The notes under the pieces were generated by a model. It searched no databases. It was not told where the DNA came from and was given only the letters and a program-made list of their open reading frames with translations. This document shows positions 16,908 to 24,774 of a stretch of 64,000 bases of DNA, piece after piece. The stretch's first letter is position 1; each line of letters begins with the position of its first letter. The stretch comes from Peptoniphilus sp. BV3C26 (GTDB taxonomy: Bacteria; Bacillota; Clostridia; Tissierellales; Peptoniphilaceae), in assembly GCF_000478985.1 (NCBI RefSeq), contig NZ_AWXB01000057.1:39670-103669 (forward strand), read 5' to 3'. The translations under genes and the position numbers were made by a program.

Positions 16908-17543
16908 CTACTCACCTTTTATTGAAAATATTACCCATCTTGCTATTCTTGTACCGTGATCAGCTATTCTTTCAAAATATCTGGCAATAATTATTATGTT
17001 TACAATAAGTTCTGCATCAAACTTGCCCTTTCTGATTTCCTCAACCATGGCTTCTTTAATTCTTATAAATTCTTGGTCCACAGCATCGTCCATTTCAATT
17101 ACTTTTTGTGCATCTTCTGCAGAATTTCTAATGAAGGCATATATTGCTTCTTTTACTAAATCTGATGTTGCCCTTGAAATTTTTTCTATTTCAAAAAACA
17201 TTTTGGAATCATTGTCACTATCTGTTTCAAGTATTATTTTTGCAATATTGTTGCATTGATCCCCTATTCTTTTTATGTCGGTTATCATTTTTAGTCCTGC
17301 GCTTACTCTTCTGAAGTCCGTTGCCACAGGTTGTTGCTCCAATAAAATTCTCAAACAATTACTTTGAATTTTTGAATCCAGGTCTCCTATTTCCGATACT
17401 ATTTTGTCAAAATCTTTAAAAATTTCTTCATCCTTATTTTGTATACCCATTAATATGCCATTTATAGCTTTTTCAAGAAGTCTTGACATTTCAAGCATGT
17501 CTGTATTTAATTCCAACATTTCCTTGTCTAAATTTTTTCTCAT
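16908..17543 (-). CDS. phoU: Phosphate transport system regulator PhoU
   Basis: PhoU couples the Pst transporter to PhoR and damps the phosphate response. The 211-residue protein shows the two related three-helix bundles, with metal-binding acidic motifs such as EIGDLDSKI / DIKRIGDQCNNIAK and EMDDAVDQEFIR / YFERIADHGTRIA. The start at 17543 is chosen because AGGAAGG lies upstream within the end of pstB, and because a longer frame would overlap pstB by 77 bases. It stands two bases after the pstB stop. Confidence 0.92.
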   Translation of the reverse strand: MRKNLDKEMLELNTDMLEMSRLLEKAINGILMGIQNKDEEIFKDFDKIVSEIGDLDSKIQSNCLRILLEQQPVATDFRRVSAGLKMITDIKRIGDQCNNIAKIILETDSDNDSKMFFEIEKISRATSDLVKEAIYAFIRNSAEDAQKVIEMDDAVDQEFIRIKEAMVEEIRKGKFDAELIVNIIIIARYFERIADHGTRIARWVIFSIKGE

Positions 17544-17544
17544 A

Positions 17545-18297
17545 TCAACCAAACCTTCCTGATATATAGTCTTCCGTTTTCTTTTCCTTGGGATTTTGGA
17601 AAAGAGAATAGGTGTCCCCATGTTCTATTATTTCTCCAACTAAGAAAAATACAGTATGATCTGAAACTCTCGCAGCTTGTTGCATATTGTGAGTTACCAT
17701 AACTATTGTATAATTTTCTTTTAATTCTGTTACCAATTCTTCAATTTTACTTGTTGATATAGGATCAAGGGCTGATGTAGGTTCATCCATTAAAAGTACT
17801 TCTGGTTCAACTGCAAGAGCTCTTGCAATGCAAATTCTCTGTTGTTGTCCTCCGGAAAGGGAAAGAGCACTTTTTCTTAAATCGTCCTTTACTTCTTCCC
17901 AAATAGCTGCACCCTTTAAAGATTTTTCTACTATTTCGTTTAAATCTCTTTTGTTTTTCATGCCGTGAGTCCTTGGGCCATAGGCAATGTTGTCGTAAAT
18001 TGACATCGGAAAAGGGTTTGGAGATTGAAAAACCATTCCGACTCTTTTTCTCAAAAGGTTTACGTCAAAATTTTTATTGTAAATATCTTGATCGTCAAGT
18101 CTTATTTCTCCATCTATTCTACATCCTGTTACAAGGTCGTTCATCCTATTTAAACATTTTAAAAGAGTTGATTTCCCACAGCCTGATGGCCCTATAAAGG
18201 CTGTTATCTCTTTTTCTTCAATGTTTAAGTTGATATTTTTAAGGGCTTGAAAATCTCCGTAGTATAAATCCAAGTCCTTTATAAGCATCTTACTCAA
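17545..18297 (-). CDS. pstB: Phosphate ABC transporter ATP-binding protein PstB
   Basis: ATPase of the high-affinity phosphate importer, 250 residues. Walker [10 protein letters not shown] (about 36-44), Q-loop [15 protein letters not shown], signature LSGGQQQR, Walker B VLLMDEP and the H-loop MVTHNM are all present; NPFP and LNRMNDL are PstB-specific. It is the first gene of the operon and is preceded by a promoter and Pho box. The expected partners pstS, pstC and pstA are not adjacent, which is unusual; they must be encoded elsewhere if the importer is functional. Confidence 0.93.
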   Translation of the reverse strand: MSKMLIKDLDLYYGDFQALKNINLNIEEKEITAFIGPSGCGKSTLLKCLNRMNDLVTGCRIDGEIRLDDQDIYNKNFDVNLLRKRVGMVFQSPNPFPMSIYDNIAYGPRTHGMKNKRDLNEIVEKSLKGAAIWEEVKDDLRKSALSLSGGQQQRICIARALAVEPEVLLMDEPTSALDPISTSKIEELVTELKENYTIVMVTHNMQQAARVSDHTVFFLVGEIIEHGDTYSLFQNPKEKKTEDYISGRFG

Positions 18298-18329
18298 ATT
18301 CTTCCTCCAAAATCTTATAAATACAAATT

Positions 18330-18358
18330 TACATAATTTTATTTATATTTTTGTCCAA
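18330..18358 (-). promoter_or_regulatory. pstB promoter
   Basis: TTGGAC, 17 bases, TATGTA on the minus strand; start of transcription would be near 18323, about 25 bases before the pstB ATG. Confidence 0.55.
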
Positions 18359-18377
18359 TTTGAGTATATTAAAACCC

Positions 18378-18416
18378 TGTAAACATTTTTATCTTCAATT
18401 GTAAAGATTGTGTAAA
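18378..18416 (-). promoter_or_regulatory. Pho box (PhoP binding repeats)
   Basis: Three TTTACA hexamers on the minus strand end at 18378, 18400 and 18411, i.e. in steps of 22 and 11 bp, the helical phasing known for PhoP sites of Bacillus (TTAACA-like repeats every 11 bp). The set lies 20 bp upstream of the -35 of the pstB promoter. Confidence 0.65.
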
Positions 18417-18432
18417 GAATTTTACAATTGAA
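18394..18432. repeat. 12-bp perfect inverted repeat over the Pho box
   Basis: TTCAATTGTAAA and TTTACAATTGAA with 15 bases between. One arm contains one of the Pho-box hexamers. It is not followed by a T-run on either strand, so it looks more like a protein site than a terminator. Confidence 0.5.
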
Positions 18433-18447
18433 ATTTTCTAAGAAAAA

Positions 18448-18466
18448 AAGCAGGTTTTACCTGCTT
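18448..18466 (-). terminator. Terminator of the ABC importer operon
   Basis: AAGCAGG / CCTGCTT with a 5-base loop and a T7 run on the minus strand; it touches the last bases of the ATPase gene. Confidence 0.8.
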
Positions 18467-19082
18467 AATTTTTTATATTTATTTTGTTTATTTGTCTTAA
18501 ATCAATTTGTCTTTCTGTAAAAATATTTATAAGATCTTTGTTGTGACTTATAAATAAAATTCCCATTCCGTGTTTTTTTGCAAAGTGCCTTAAAACTTCT
18601 AAAAGTTGAACTTGAGTTATGGCATCTACCATTGTTGTAATTTCATCTGCTATTAAATATTTTGTTTGTGGTGAAAGGATTCTTGCAATACAAATTCTTT
18701 GAAGCTCTCCTCCTGACAATTCAGTTGGCCATTTTTCAAGCCAAAAATTTTCTATTCCAAGTTTTTCCTTTACATCTTCTGAAACTTTCCAACCTTCATT
18801 TAAAATTTTGTCAACTTTCCATCTAATATTTACTGATTTTTCAGGATTTTGATGGACCATTTGAACAGGTCTAAAGCTTTTAAAATCTTCTATTTTTTTA
18901 CCATCTATTAAAACTTGACCCTTATCTTGTTTTAAATAGCCTGATATTATTTTTCCCAGGGTACTTTTACCGTAGCCACTGGGAGCCATAAGACCCAAAA
19001 TTTCTCCGGAATTTAATTGTAAATTTATATTTTCTAAAATAGGTCTTTCGTATGAAAAACTCAAATTTTTTACTTCAAGCAT
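18465..19082 (-). CDS. ABC transporter ATP-binding protein (NikE/CntF/DppF type)
   Basis: Second ATPase of the peptide/nickel-type importer. It is short (205 residues; DppF-type proteins are 250-330), lacking the C-terminal extension that binds a [4Fe-4S] cluster in some oligopeptide ATPases. Walker A APSGYGKST (about 33-41), signature LSGGELQR, Walker B LIADEITTMVD (a threonine follows the catalytic Glu) and FISHNKDL are present. It overlaps the other ATPase gene by 13 bases. The compact size is nearer to nickel/metallophore systems than to oligopeptide ones. Confidence 0.82.
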   Translation of the reverse strand: MLEVKNLSFSYERPILENINLQLNSGEILGLMAPSGYGKSTLGKIISGYLKQDKGQVLIDGKKIEDFKSFRPVQMVHQNPEKSVNIRWKVDKILNEGWKVSEDVKEKLGIENFWLEKWPTELSGGELQRICIARILSPQTKYLIADEITTMVDAITQVQLLEVLRHFAKKHGMGILFISHNKDLINIFTERQIDLRQINKINIKN

Positions 19083-19873
19083 TTTTTTATGTCCTCGTCT
19101 GGTCCTAAAAATCCATTTTTTGGCAGGGCTCTTAGTAGGGCTTTAGAATAGGGATGTTTTAATTCTAAACCTTGTCCCTTAAATTTACAGGCTTCTTCTA
19201 CTTCTATTATTGTTCCATCGTAAAAAATTCCTATTCTATCTGCTAAAGCTGTTGCCATATCAATGTCATGGGTTATTAATAAAAGACTTTTTCCTTGGCC
19301 TCTAAGAGCTTTAAACATTTTTGTTATTTCTTCAAGAGAATCATCGTCCATGCCAGGAGTTGGTTCATCTGCCACTATAAGGCTTACGTCTTTTACAATT
19401 GCCGATGAAACTAAAACTCTTCTTGCCATGCCTCCTGATAATTCATGGGGATAGAGGTCGTATACTTTTTCACTTAAACCAAAATCTTTAAAAATTTTAT
19501 CTGCCTTTGATTTTTCGTAGGAATTAAGTCCCAAGTTTATTTGTTTTTTTGTTTTCAACAAGGGATTCAAAGATGTTATTGATTGGGGTACAAGTGAAAT
19601 TTCACGACCTCTTAATGTGCACAGTTGGGAATAATTATAACTTTTGCCTTTAAATACGTAATTGCCACTTACCTTTGCATTATATGGCAAAAGGCCCAAA
19701 ATACTATGGGCTAGAAGACTCTTTCCCGAACCGCTTGCTCCGAAAATTGCAAGAATTTCCCCCTCTTTTACTGTAATATTTAAGTCATGTACAACATTTA
19801 TAATTCTCTTTCTCATTCCCTTTACATATTGTTCAAAGGAAATTGAAAGGTTTTCTATTTCTAATAAATTCAT
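19070..19873 (-). CDS. ABC transporter ATP-binding protein (NikD/CntD/DppD type)
   Basis: First ATPase of the importer, about 267 residues. Walker A GASGSGKSLLAHSILGLLP, Q-loop VPQSITSLNPLLK, signature LSGGMARR, Walker B LIVADEPTPGMD and LITHDIDMA are clear. The C-terminus LKHPYSKALLRALP is the motif shared by Opp/Dpp/Nik ATPases. Two starts are possible: the ATG at 19873, with GAGTGA formed by the end of the permease gene, or 19885; I prefer 19873. Confidence 0.85.
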   Translation of the reverse strand: MNLLEIENLSISFEQYVKGMRKRIINVVHDLNITVKEGEILAIFGASGSGKSLLAHSILGLLPYNAKVSGNYVFKGKSYNYSQLCTLRGREISLVPQSITSLNPLLKTKKQINLGLNSYEKSKADKIFKDFGLSEKVYDLYPHELSGGMARRVLVSSAIVKDVSLIVADEPTPGMDDDSLEEITKMFKALRGQGKSLLLITHDIDMATALADRIGIFYDGTIIEVEEACKFKGQGLELKHPYSKALLRALPKNGFLGPDEDIKKCLK

Positions 19874-19877
19874 AAAA

Positions 19878-20765
19878 TCACTCATGATAAGAATATGGAT
19901 CAAATATCTTTCTTAAATTTTCTCCAAGGCCATTTATGACCAAAACTATTAAAACTAACATAAGGCCTGGAAAAAATGCAAGATAGTAGTAGCCTCTTGC
20001 AAGGTAGGTCATGGATTCCTGTAGGATTATTCCTATGGCAGGTTTTGTAATGTCAAGACCGAAGCCTAAAAAACTTATTGCCGATTCATGGAGTATTGCA
20101 TGGGGAAACAAAAGTACCGCTCCCACTAAAATTTGAGGTAATAAATGGGGCAAGACATGGTTTAAGGCAATATAAAGATTGCTTTTTCCAAGAGCCTTTG
20201 AAATTTTTAAAAAATTTTCTTCTTTGATTTGTTTTATTTCAGCTCTTATAAGTCTTGTTATGCCTGTCCAGTGAGTAAGAGCTATTCCAATTACTACTCC
20301 CTTTAAACCTCTTCCAACGGCAACTGAGATGAGTATTAAAAACATCATGTGAGGTATTGATAAAAATACATCTATAAGCCAGTTTATAAATCCGTCTATT
20401 CTTTTTGAAGAGCCTGCAAGACAAAGGGAAAGTAAAATTGCAATTAATATACTTAAGCCTGATGCAATAATACCCACCTGTAAGCTTATACAAAGCCCTT
20501 TAACGGTTCTTAAATACATATCTCGACCCTTAGCATCAGTTCCAAAAATATGAAGGACTGAGGGGCCTTTTAATTTGTTTTGAAAGTCTACTTGGAGCAT
20601 ATCCTCATTTATAAGGCTTCCATGTATAAAAATATAAGCTATAAATAAAAGGCTTATACTTATTAAAATTATAGTTTTTCTTCTTGTGTTGAAAAATTTT
20701 TCCTTTGCAGGATAAATTCTGTCAGACTGGAGCTCTTTTCTATAAGTCTTTACTTCCATTTTCAT
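19878..20765 (-). CDS. ABC transporter permease (DppC/NikC type)
   Basis: Inner-membrane permease of 295 residues with an N-terminal helix (about residues 30-48), the LHIFGTDAKGRDMYLRT motif typical for the OppC/DppC/NikC group and five further membrane segments; the EAA-like loop is seen at KALGKSNLYIALNHVLP. Begins two bases after the other permease gene, with GAGAAGG as ribosome-binding site. Confidence 0.88.
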   Translation of the reverse strand: MKMEVKTYRKELQSDRIYPAKEKFFNTRRKTIILISISLLFIAYIFIHGSLINEDMLQVDFQNKLKGPSVLHIFGTDAKGRDMYLRTVKGLCISLQVGIIASGLSILIAILLSLCLAGSSKRIDGFINWLIDVFLSIPHMMFLILISVAVGRGLKGVVIGIALTHWTGITRLIRAEIKQIKEENFLKISKALGKSNLYIALNHVLPHLLPQILVGAVLLFPHAILHESAISFLGFGLDITKPAIGIILQESMTYLARGYYYLAFFPGLMLVLIVLVINGLGENLRKIFDPYSYHE

Positions 20766-20767
20766 AA

Positions 20768-21748
20768 TTATGCCTTCTCTCTCATTTGCGGGTCTATTAT
20801 TATATAAAATAAATCCGCCATTCTATTTCCAAGAAACACAAAGATTGCAGAAAATAATACAAGACCCAATAAAAGGGGTAGATCTCCTCTAAGTCCTGCT
20901 TGAACTGTTAAGTTTCCAAGTCCTGGATAGTTAAAGACATTTTCCGCAAGTATTGTTCCGCTGAAAAGTTCACTAAAGTATGAAAATTGCAAAGTGATTG
21001 CCGGAAGCATTATATTTTTTAAGGCAAAGTTTTTTATTATTTTAAAATCACTAAGTCCTTTACTTTTTGCATATAGACAGTAGTCGCTATTTAATATTTC
21101 AATTACTTTTTCCCTTGTATGCAAAATTATATTTGCCGTTCCTACAAGGGCAAGAGTTATTGCAGGAAGTATTAAGTGGTAGAGTCTGTCAAAAATTGTA
21201 ACTTTATAAGATTCAATTCCTATAGGTGCTGCCATTGATGCAGGAAATATTCCAAGTTTTAATGAAAAAATTGTTATTAACACTATTCCAACCCAATAGG
21301 TCGGTGTAGCTGAAAGTATAATTGCATATGCTTTTATAATCTTATCTATAAGAGTATTTCTCTTTACTCCTGAAATTATTCCCAGAACAAATCCTAAGAT
21401 TCCCTGAAAAATCCAAGCTGCACTCATTAAAAGAATTGAAGAGGAAAATCCTCTTTTTATAATTTTTGACACTTCTATTCCATAAATGTTACTTACGCCT
21501 AAATTGCCCCTTAAAATATTTTTTATCCAAGAAAAATATCTTGATAAAAGGGGGCGATCAAGCCCCCATTCTTCAATTAGCATTTGCTTTTGCTCATTTG
21601 TAAGTCCCACATTTTTAGACCTTGCAAAAGCGGCTATAGGGTCAATTGGTGAAATATCCATTAAAACAAAAGCTATAAAGGATACAAAGAGAAGAAGTAA
21701 AATAAATTTAATTATTAAATTTAAAACTTTCTTTCTCTCAATCTTCAT
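20768..21748 (-). CDS. ABC transporter permease (DppB/NikB type)
   Basis: Permease of 326 residues with six membrane segments, an N-terminal DISPIDPIAAF stretch, a long extracytoplasmic loop (GLDRPLLSRYFSWIKNILRGNLG) and the EAA-like loop AKSKGLSDFKIIKNFALKN. These are the marks of the OppB/DppB/NikB group. The start at 21748 shares its A with the TAA of the binding-protein gene (TAATG), and the alternative start 15 bases upstream lies inside that gene. Confidence 0.88.
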   Translation of the reverse strand: MKIERKKVLNLIIKFILLLLFVSFIAFVLMDISPIDPIAAFARSKNVGLTNEQKQMLIEEWGLDRPLLSRYFSWIKNILRGNLGVSNIYGIEVSKIIKRGFSSSILLMSAAWIFQGILGFVLGIISGVKRNTLIDKIIKAYAIILSATPTYWVGIVLITIFSLKLGIFPASMAAPIGIESYKVTIFDRLYHLILPAITLALVGTANIILHTREKVIEILNSDYCLYAKSKGLSDFKIIKNFALKNIMLPAITLQFSYFSELFSGTILAENVFNYPGLGNLTVQAGLRGDLPLLLGLVLFSAIFVFLGNRMADLFYIIIDPQMREKA

Positions 21749-23367
21749 TATTTCCACTTCCAATTACTTATAGTATCTACAATTGGCCATCCGCCACCGT
21801 GAGGTTGTATTTTTTGCTTTCCTATATCTAAATCATCTCTTACAAGATATAGGTGATTTTCATTTAAAATCCAAATCCATGGGCAATCTCCAAGACTTGA
21901 AAGTCCTGTTTGACCATCAAATTGAGCTTTTTTAAATTCTTCATTTAAGCCTTCAGCACTTGTTGCACTAAGGCCTTTCTCAAAGTGTTCATTTACAGTT
22001 TTGTTGTCATAATAGTTTGCATTATAGTATTCACGACCAACCATAGTGCCTGAATAGTTGTAATACATTTCAAGAGGATCATATCCTCCCCAACCAAAAA
22101 AAATTGCATCTGAATACATGTGGGGTGTTATGGCATCCCAATCTCCATATTCAACGTTTACTTCTATTCCAAGTTCTTTTGCAGTTTTTGCAAATTGAAG
22201 AGCTATATCTTCTCTATCTTTATAGGCAAGATATAAGTTGAATTTTGCTTCAACTCCATCTTTTTCAAGGATGCCCTTATCGTTTAGCTTCCATCCGCCT
22301 TCTGCAAGAATCTTTTTAGCTCCTTCTATATCTCCGTCATTTGTAATTCTTGTTTCTTCATTGAACCAAGGCATGCCGTCTGCAATTGAAGATGCTACTG
22401 AACCTTGCCCATCTAAAACTTCATCTATTATTTTTTTTCTATCAATAGCAATATTTAAGGCTTTTCTAATAGCTATATCACTTGTAACATTATTTCCTAT
22501 AGGTGAACCTGGCGCTAAAGTTTCATCTCCTGTAACTTTTCCAGTATTTTTTTCCATAGGCATAGAAATTCCCCTGTTATCAACGGTATCTAAACTTTCA
22601 ATATGGTAACCTTCAACATTTATATCATGAGCTGTATAGGGAACTCTTATTACATCACATACTTTTTCTTTTGCTGTTGCTAAAGAAGCATCGGTATCTT
22701 TAAAAAATAAGAAAGTGATTTTTTTAAAGGGGGATTTTTCTCCATAATAGTTTTCATTAGGCTCAATTATAAGTTGTTGACCTACTTTCCATTCAACCAT
22801 TTTATAAGGTCCTGTTCCTATAGGATTGGAACCGTAAGTTTTTTCATCATAAGCATGTTCTGGAACTATGGGAAGAGAACACATGCTGGACACAAAAGAA
22901 ATATCAGGCTTATCGAGTTTTAATTCAATAGTATAATCTCCTGTTGCCTTTGCTGATGCAAGTCTTGAAAGGTTACTTCCCGGAGCATTTTTTTCTTTTG
23001 CAAGGTTGTATGTAAATTCAACGTCTTTTGCAGTAAATTTTTCTCCATCAGACCACTTAACATCATCTCTAAGAGTTACATTATAAGTTAACTTATCCTC
23101 ACTTAAGCTGTATTCTTTAGCAAGGTCATTTACAATATTTAAATCAAGATCACGTTTTAAAAGTGCTGATTGAAATATTGATGTTCCATAGTGACCCCAT
23201 CCTGTAATAGGATCAAATCCTTTTTCCGGCTCTGATCCAAAGCCAAGCACCAATTCATCTTTTACTTGTGCTGTATTTTTATCCTCTTCTTTTTTATTAT
23301 CTTGAGCTTTATTTCCACAAGCTGTAAGAATAAGAGATAAAATTAAAATTGTAAATAATTTTTTCAT
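21748..23367 (-). CDS. ABC transporter substrate-binding lipoprotein (peptide/nickel/opine family)
   Basis: A 539-residue extracytoplasmic solute-binding protein of SBP family 5. A lipoprotein signal with the lipobox LTAC (Cys17) and a charged linker lead into the mature domain. Typical stretches are LRDDVKWSDGEKFTAKDVEFTYN, NPIGTGPYKMVEWKVG and the C-terminal NANYYDN. The first gene of a complete SBP-B-C-D-F importer operon. Substrate could be a peptide, nickel or a metal-chelating opine: the five-gene order and the small ATPases resemble nik/cnt systems, but binding residues cannot be judged by eye. Confidence 0.85.
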   Translation of the reverse strand: MKKLFTILILSLILTACGNKAQDNKKEEDKNTAQVKDELVLGFGSEPEKGFDPITGWGHYGTSIFQSALLKRDLDLNIVNDLAKEYSLSEDKLTYNVTLRDDVKWSDGEKFTAKDVEFTYNLAKEKNAPGSNLSRLASAKATGDYTIELKLDKPDISFVSSMCSLPIVPEHAYDEKTYGSNPIGTGPYKMVEWKVGQQLIIEPNENYYGEKSPFKKITFLFFKDTDASLATAKEKVCDVIRVPYTAHDINVEGYHIESLDTVDNRGISMPMEKNTGKVTGDETLAPGSPIGNNVTSDIAIRKALNIAIDRKKIIDEVLDGQGSVASSIADGMPWFNEETRITNDGDIEGAKKILAEGGWKLNDKGILEKDGVEAKFNLYLAYKDREDIALQFAKTAKELGIEVNVEYGDWDAITPHMYSDAIFFGWGGYDPLEMYYNYSGTMVGREYYNANYYDNKTVNEHFEKGLSATSAEGLNEEFKKAQFDGQTGLSSLGDCPWIWILNENHLYLVRDDLDIGKQKIQPHGGGWPIVDTISNWKWK

Positions 23368-23406
23368 ATTTCCTCCTAAGGTTTTTTATAATATTCATAC
23401 TATCAT

Positions 23407-23426
23407 ATTATAACGTTTGTTACAAT
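23407..23426. promoter_or_regulatory. Imperfect dyad overlapping the -10 of the importer operon
   Basis: ATTATAAC-GTTT-GTTACAAT, one mismatch in eight paired positions. On the minus strand it contains a TATAAT about 40 bases before the binding-protein start codon. A repressor bound here would block the promoter; the regulator is unknown. Confidence 0.4.
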
Positions 23427-23525
23427 TTCAAACTTATTTTAATTTTAAATACAAATTTTTTATAAAAAAAAGACTTTAGGACAAAAAAAATAAAGACTTA
23501 AATTAATAAGCCTTTATAAATAAAA

Positions 23526-23546
23526 AAGACCGATTTTCTCGGTCTT
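23526..23546 (-). terminator. Terminator after rpsR
   Basis: AAGACCGA / TCGGTCTT, 8-bp stem, 5-base loop, T-run on the minus strand. Confidence 0.85.
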
Positions 23547-23550
23547 ATTA

Positions 23551-23775
23551 TTAGTCTGCTGAGTATGGTAAAAGGGCAATTTGTCTTGCTCTTTTTATAG
23601 CACTTGTTATTTCTCTTTGGTGCTTTGCACAACATCCGGTAACTCTTCTTGGAAGAATCTTTCCTCTGTCGGACACATATTTTCTAAGTCCGGCTGCATC
23701 TTTATAATCTATTACCTTGTTTGAATCTTGGCAGAAAGCACATACTTTTTTTCTACTTCTAAATCTTCTTTGCAT
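23551..23775 (-). CDS. rpsR: 30S ribosomal protein S18
   Basis: Small-subunit protein of 74 residues that binds with S6 to the platform. KVCAFC at about residues 11-16 and [13 protein letters not shown] keep the cysteines of the zinc-binding (C+) form of S18. [13 protein letters not shown] is the normal C-terminus. Third gene of the conserved rpsF-ssb-rpsR operon. Confidence 0.97.
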   Translation of the reverse strand: MQRRFRSRKKVCAFCQDSNKVIDYKDAAGLRKYVSDRGKILPRRVTGCCAKHQREITSAIKRARQIALLPYSAD

Positions 23776-23787
23776 GTTCTATCTCCT

Positions 23788-24288
23788 TTAAAACGGAATA
23801 TCCTCATTTCCTACAGGATAAAATCCGTCTGTATTATCATCCGAATTAAATGAGCTGTCTTCATATGCAGAATTAACCGGAGGGTTATCAAAGTTACTTC
23901 CTTGATTTACTTGTGGACGTCTTACATATTGGCCACCATTTTGACTTTCTGAAGCGGTTTCCACAAAGTGAACTCTGTTTATAACTACATCTGTTGTATA
24001 AACTTTCGTTCCATCTTGTTTGTCATAGCTTCCTGTTTGAATTCTTCCTTCAAGAGCTATCCTTGATCCTTTTCTAAAATAATTTGATATTAATTCAGCA
24101 GTATTTCCAAAGGCTACACAAGAAATAAAATCTGCTGTAGGCTGATTGTTTCTTTGAGCTTCTTCTTTCTTTTGACGGCTCATTGCCCTATCTACTGCTA
24201 CGCTTGTTCTTAAAACGGCATTTCCGTTTGGAGAATATCTAATTTCTGGATCTCTGGTTAATCTTCCATATAATATTACAACATTCAT
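23788..24288 (-). CDS. ssb: Single-stranded DNA-binding protein
   Basis: A 166-residue SSB with the OB-fold (MNVVILYGRLTRDPEIRYSPNG, VDRA, DFISCVAFGNTAE), a disordered linker and the C-terminal acidic tip ending DIPF, which recruits replication and repair partners. The tetrameric single-strand binder acts in replication. It is located between rpsF and rpsR as in most Firmicutes. Confidence 0.97.
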   Translation of the reverse strand: MNVVILYGRLTRDPEIRYSPNGNAVLRTSVAVDRAMSRQKKEEAQRNNQPTADFISCVAFGNTAELISNYFRKGSRIALEGRIQTGSYDKQDGTKVYTTDVVINRVHFVETASESQNGGQYVRRPQVNQGSNFDNPPVNSAYEDSSFNSDDNTDGFYPVGNEDIPF

Positions 24289-24298
24289 AAAATCACCT

Positions 24299-24583
24299 TT
24301 ATTTGTCTAAACGAACTATCATACTTCTCATAACGGGTTCCATAATCTTGGCAACTCTGTCAAATTCTTTTACAGCTGCCGGTTTTGCTTCAAATGTTAT
24401 TAGAACATAATAAGCTTCATTTTTATATTCTATTTCATATGCAAGCTTTCTCATTCCCCATTCATCGATGTTTGAAATAGTTCCTTCTTTTTCAATGATA
24501 CCTTTTAGTCTTTCTAAAGCACTGTTTCTTGCTTCTTCTTCTACTTCAGGATAAAACATGACAACTACTTCATATTTATTCAT
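24299..24583 (-). CDS. rpsF: 30S ribosomal protein S6
   Basis: Small-subunit protein of 94 residues that pairs with S18. NKYEVVVMFYPEVEEEAR, WGMRKLAYEIEYKNEAYYVLITFEA and the C-terminal VMRSMIVRLDK are typical. The start at 24583 is preceded by a strong AAGGAGG; the longer frame to 24673 runs back through the promoter and is not real. The leader can fold so that this ribosome-binding site is paired (see 24594-24627). Confidence 0.97.
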   Translation of the reverse strand: MNKYEVVVMFYPEVEEEARNSALERLKGIIEKEGTISNIDEWGMRKLAYEIEYKNEAYYVLITFEAKPAAVKEFDRVAKIMEPVMRSMIVRLDK

Positions 24584-24593
24584 CTCTACACCT

Positions 24594-24627
24594 CCTTGTG
24601 GACTCTTAGGCACATACTTGTGCAAGG
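24594..24627 (-). promoter_or_regulatory. rpsF leader hairpin that pairs with the ribosome-binding site
   Basis: In the mRNA, CCUU followed by the stem GCACA-AGUA-UGUGC can close on AAGG of the Shine-Dalgarno sequence. This would allow autoregulation by S6 or S6:S18, which is known for this operon in other bacteria. I could not identify the conserved CCG loop of the known S6:S18 motif, so assignment to that class is open. Confidence 0.4.
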
Positions 24628-24644
24628 ATATAACGATCTTTATT

Positions 24645-24673
24645 ATTGTATAGACAAAGTCCTTTTTTGTCAA
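24645..24673 (-). promoter_or_regulatory. rpsF-ssb-rpsR promoter
   Basis: Consensus TTGACA, 17 bases, TACAAT on the minus strand; start point near 24638 gives a leader of about 55 bases. Confidence 0.75.
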
Positions 24674-24744
24674 TATTTTTGTTTTATCTTATAGTTTCTA
24701 TAAAAATTTTATTTTAATTATATTTCAAAAAATTTTGCAAAAAA

Positions 24745-24767
24745 AGAAGACCTTATTAAGGTCCTCT
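24745..24767 (-). terminator. Terminator of the rnf operon
   Basis: AGAAGACCTTA / TAAGGTCCTCT around a single central T with one G-U pair, followed by a T-run on the minus strand, 8 bp after the rnfB stop. Confidence 0.8.
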
Positions 24768-24774
24768 CATTTTT

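Noticed and set aside
23368..23410. NikR operator (GTATGA-N16-TCATAC) before the importer operon
   Set aside because: A single GTATGA-like half occurs, without the second half at the needed distance.
24601..24661. GGACT/AGTCC pairing as an extra stem of the rpsF leader
   Set aside because: The GGACT lies within the promoter spacer, upstream of the predicted transcription start, so it is not in the RNA.
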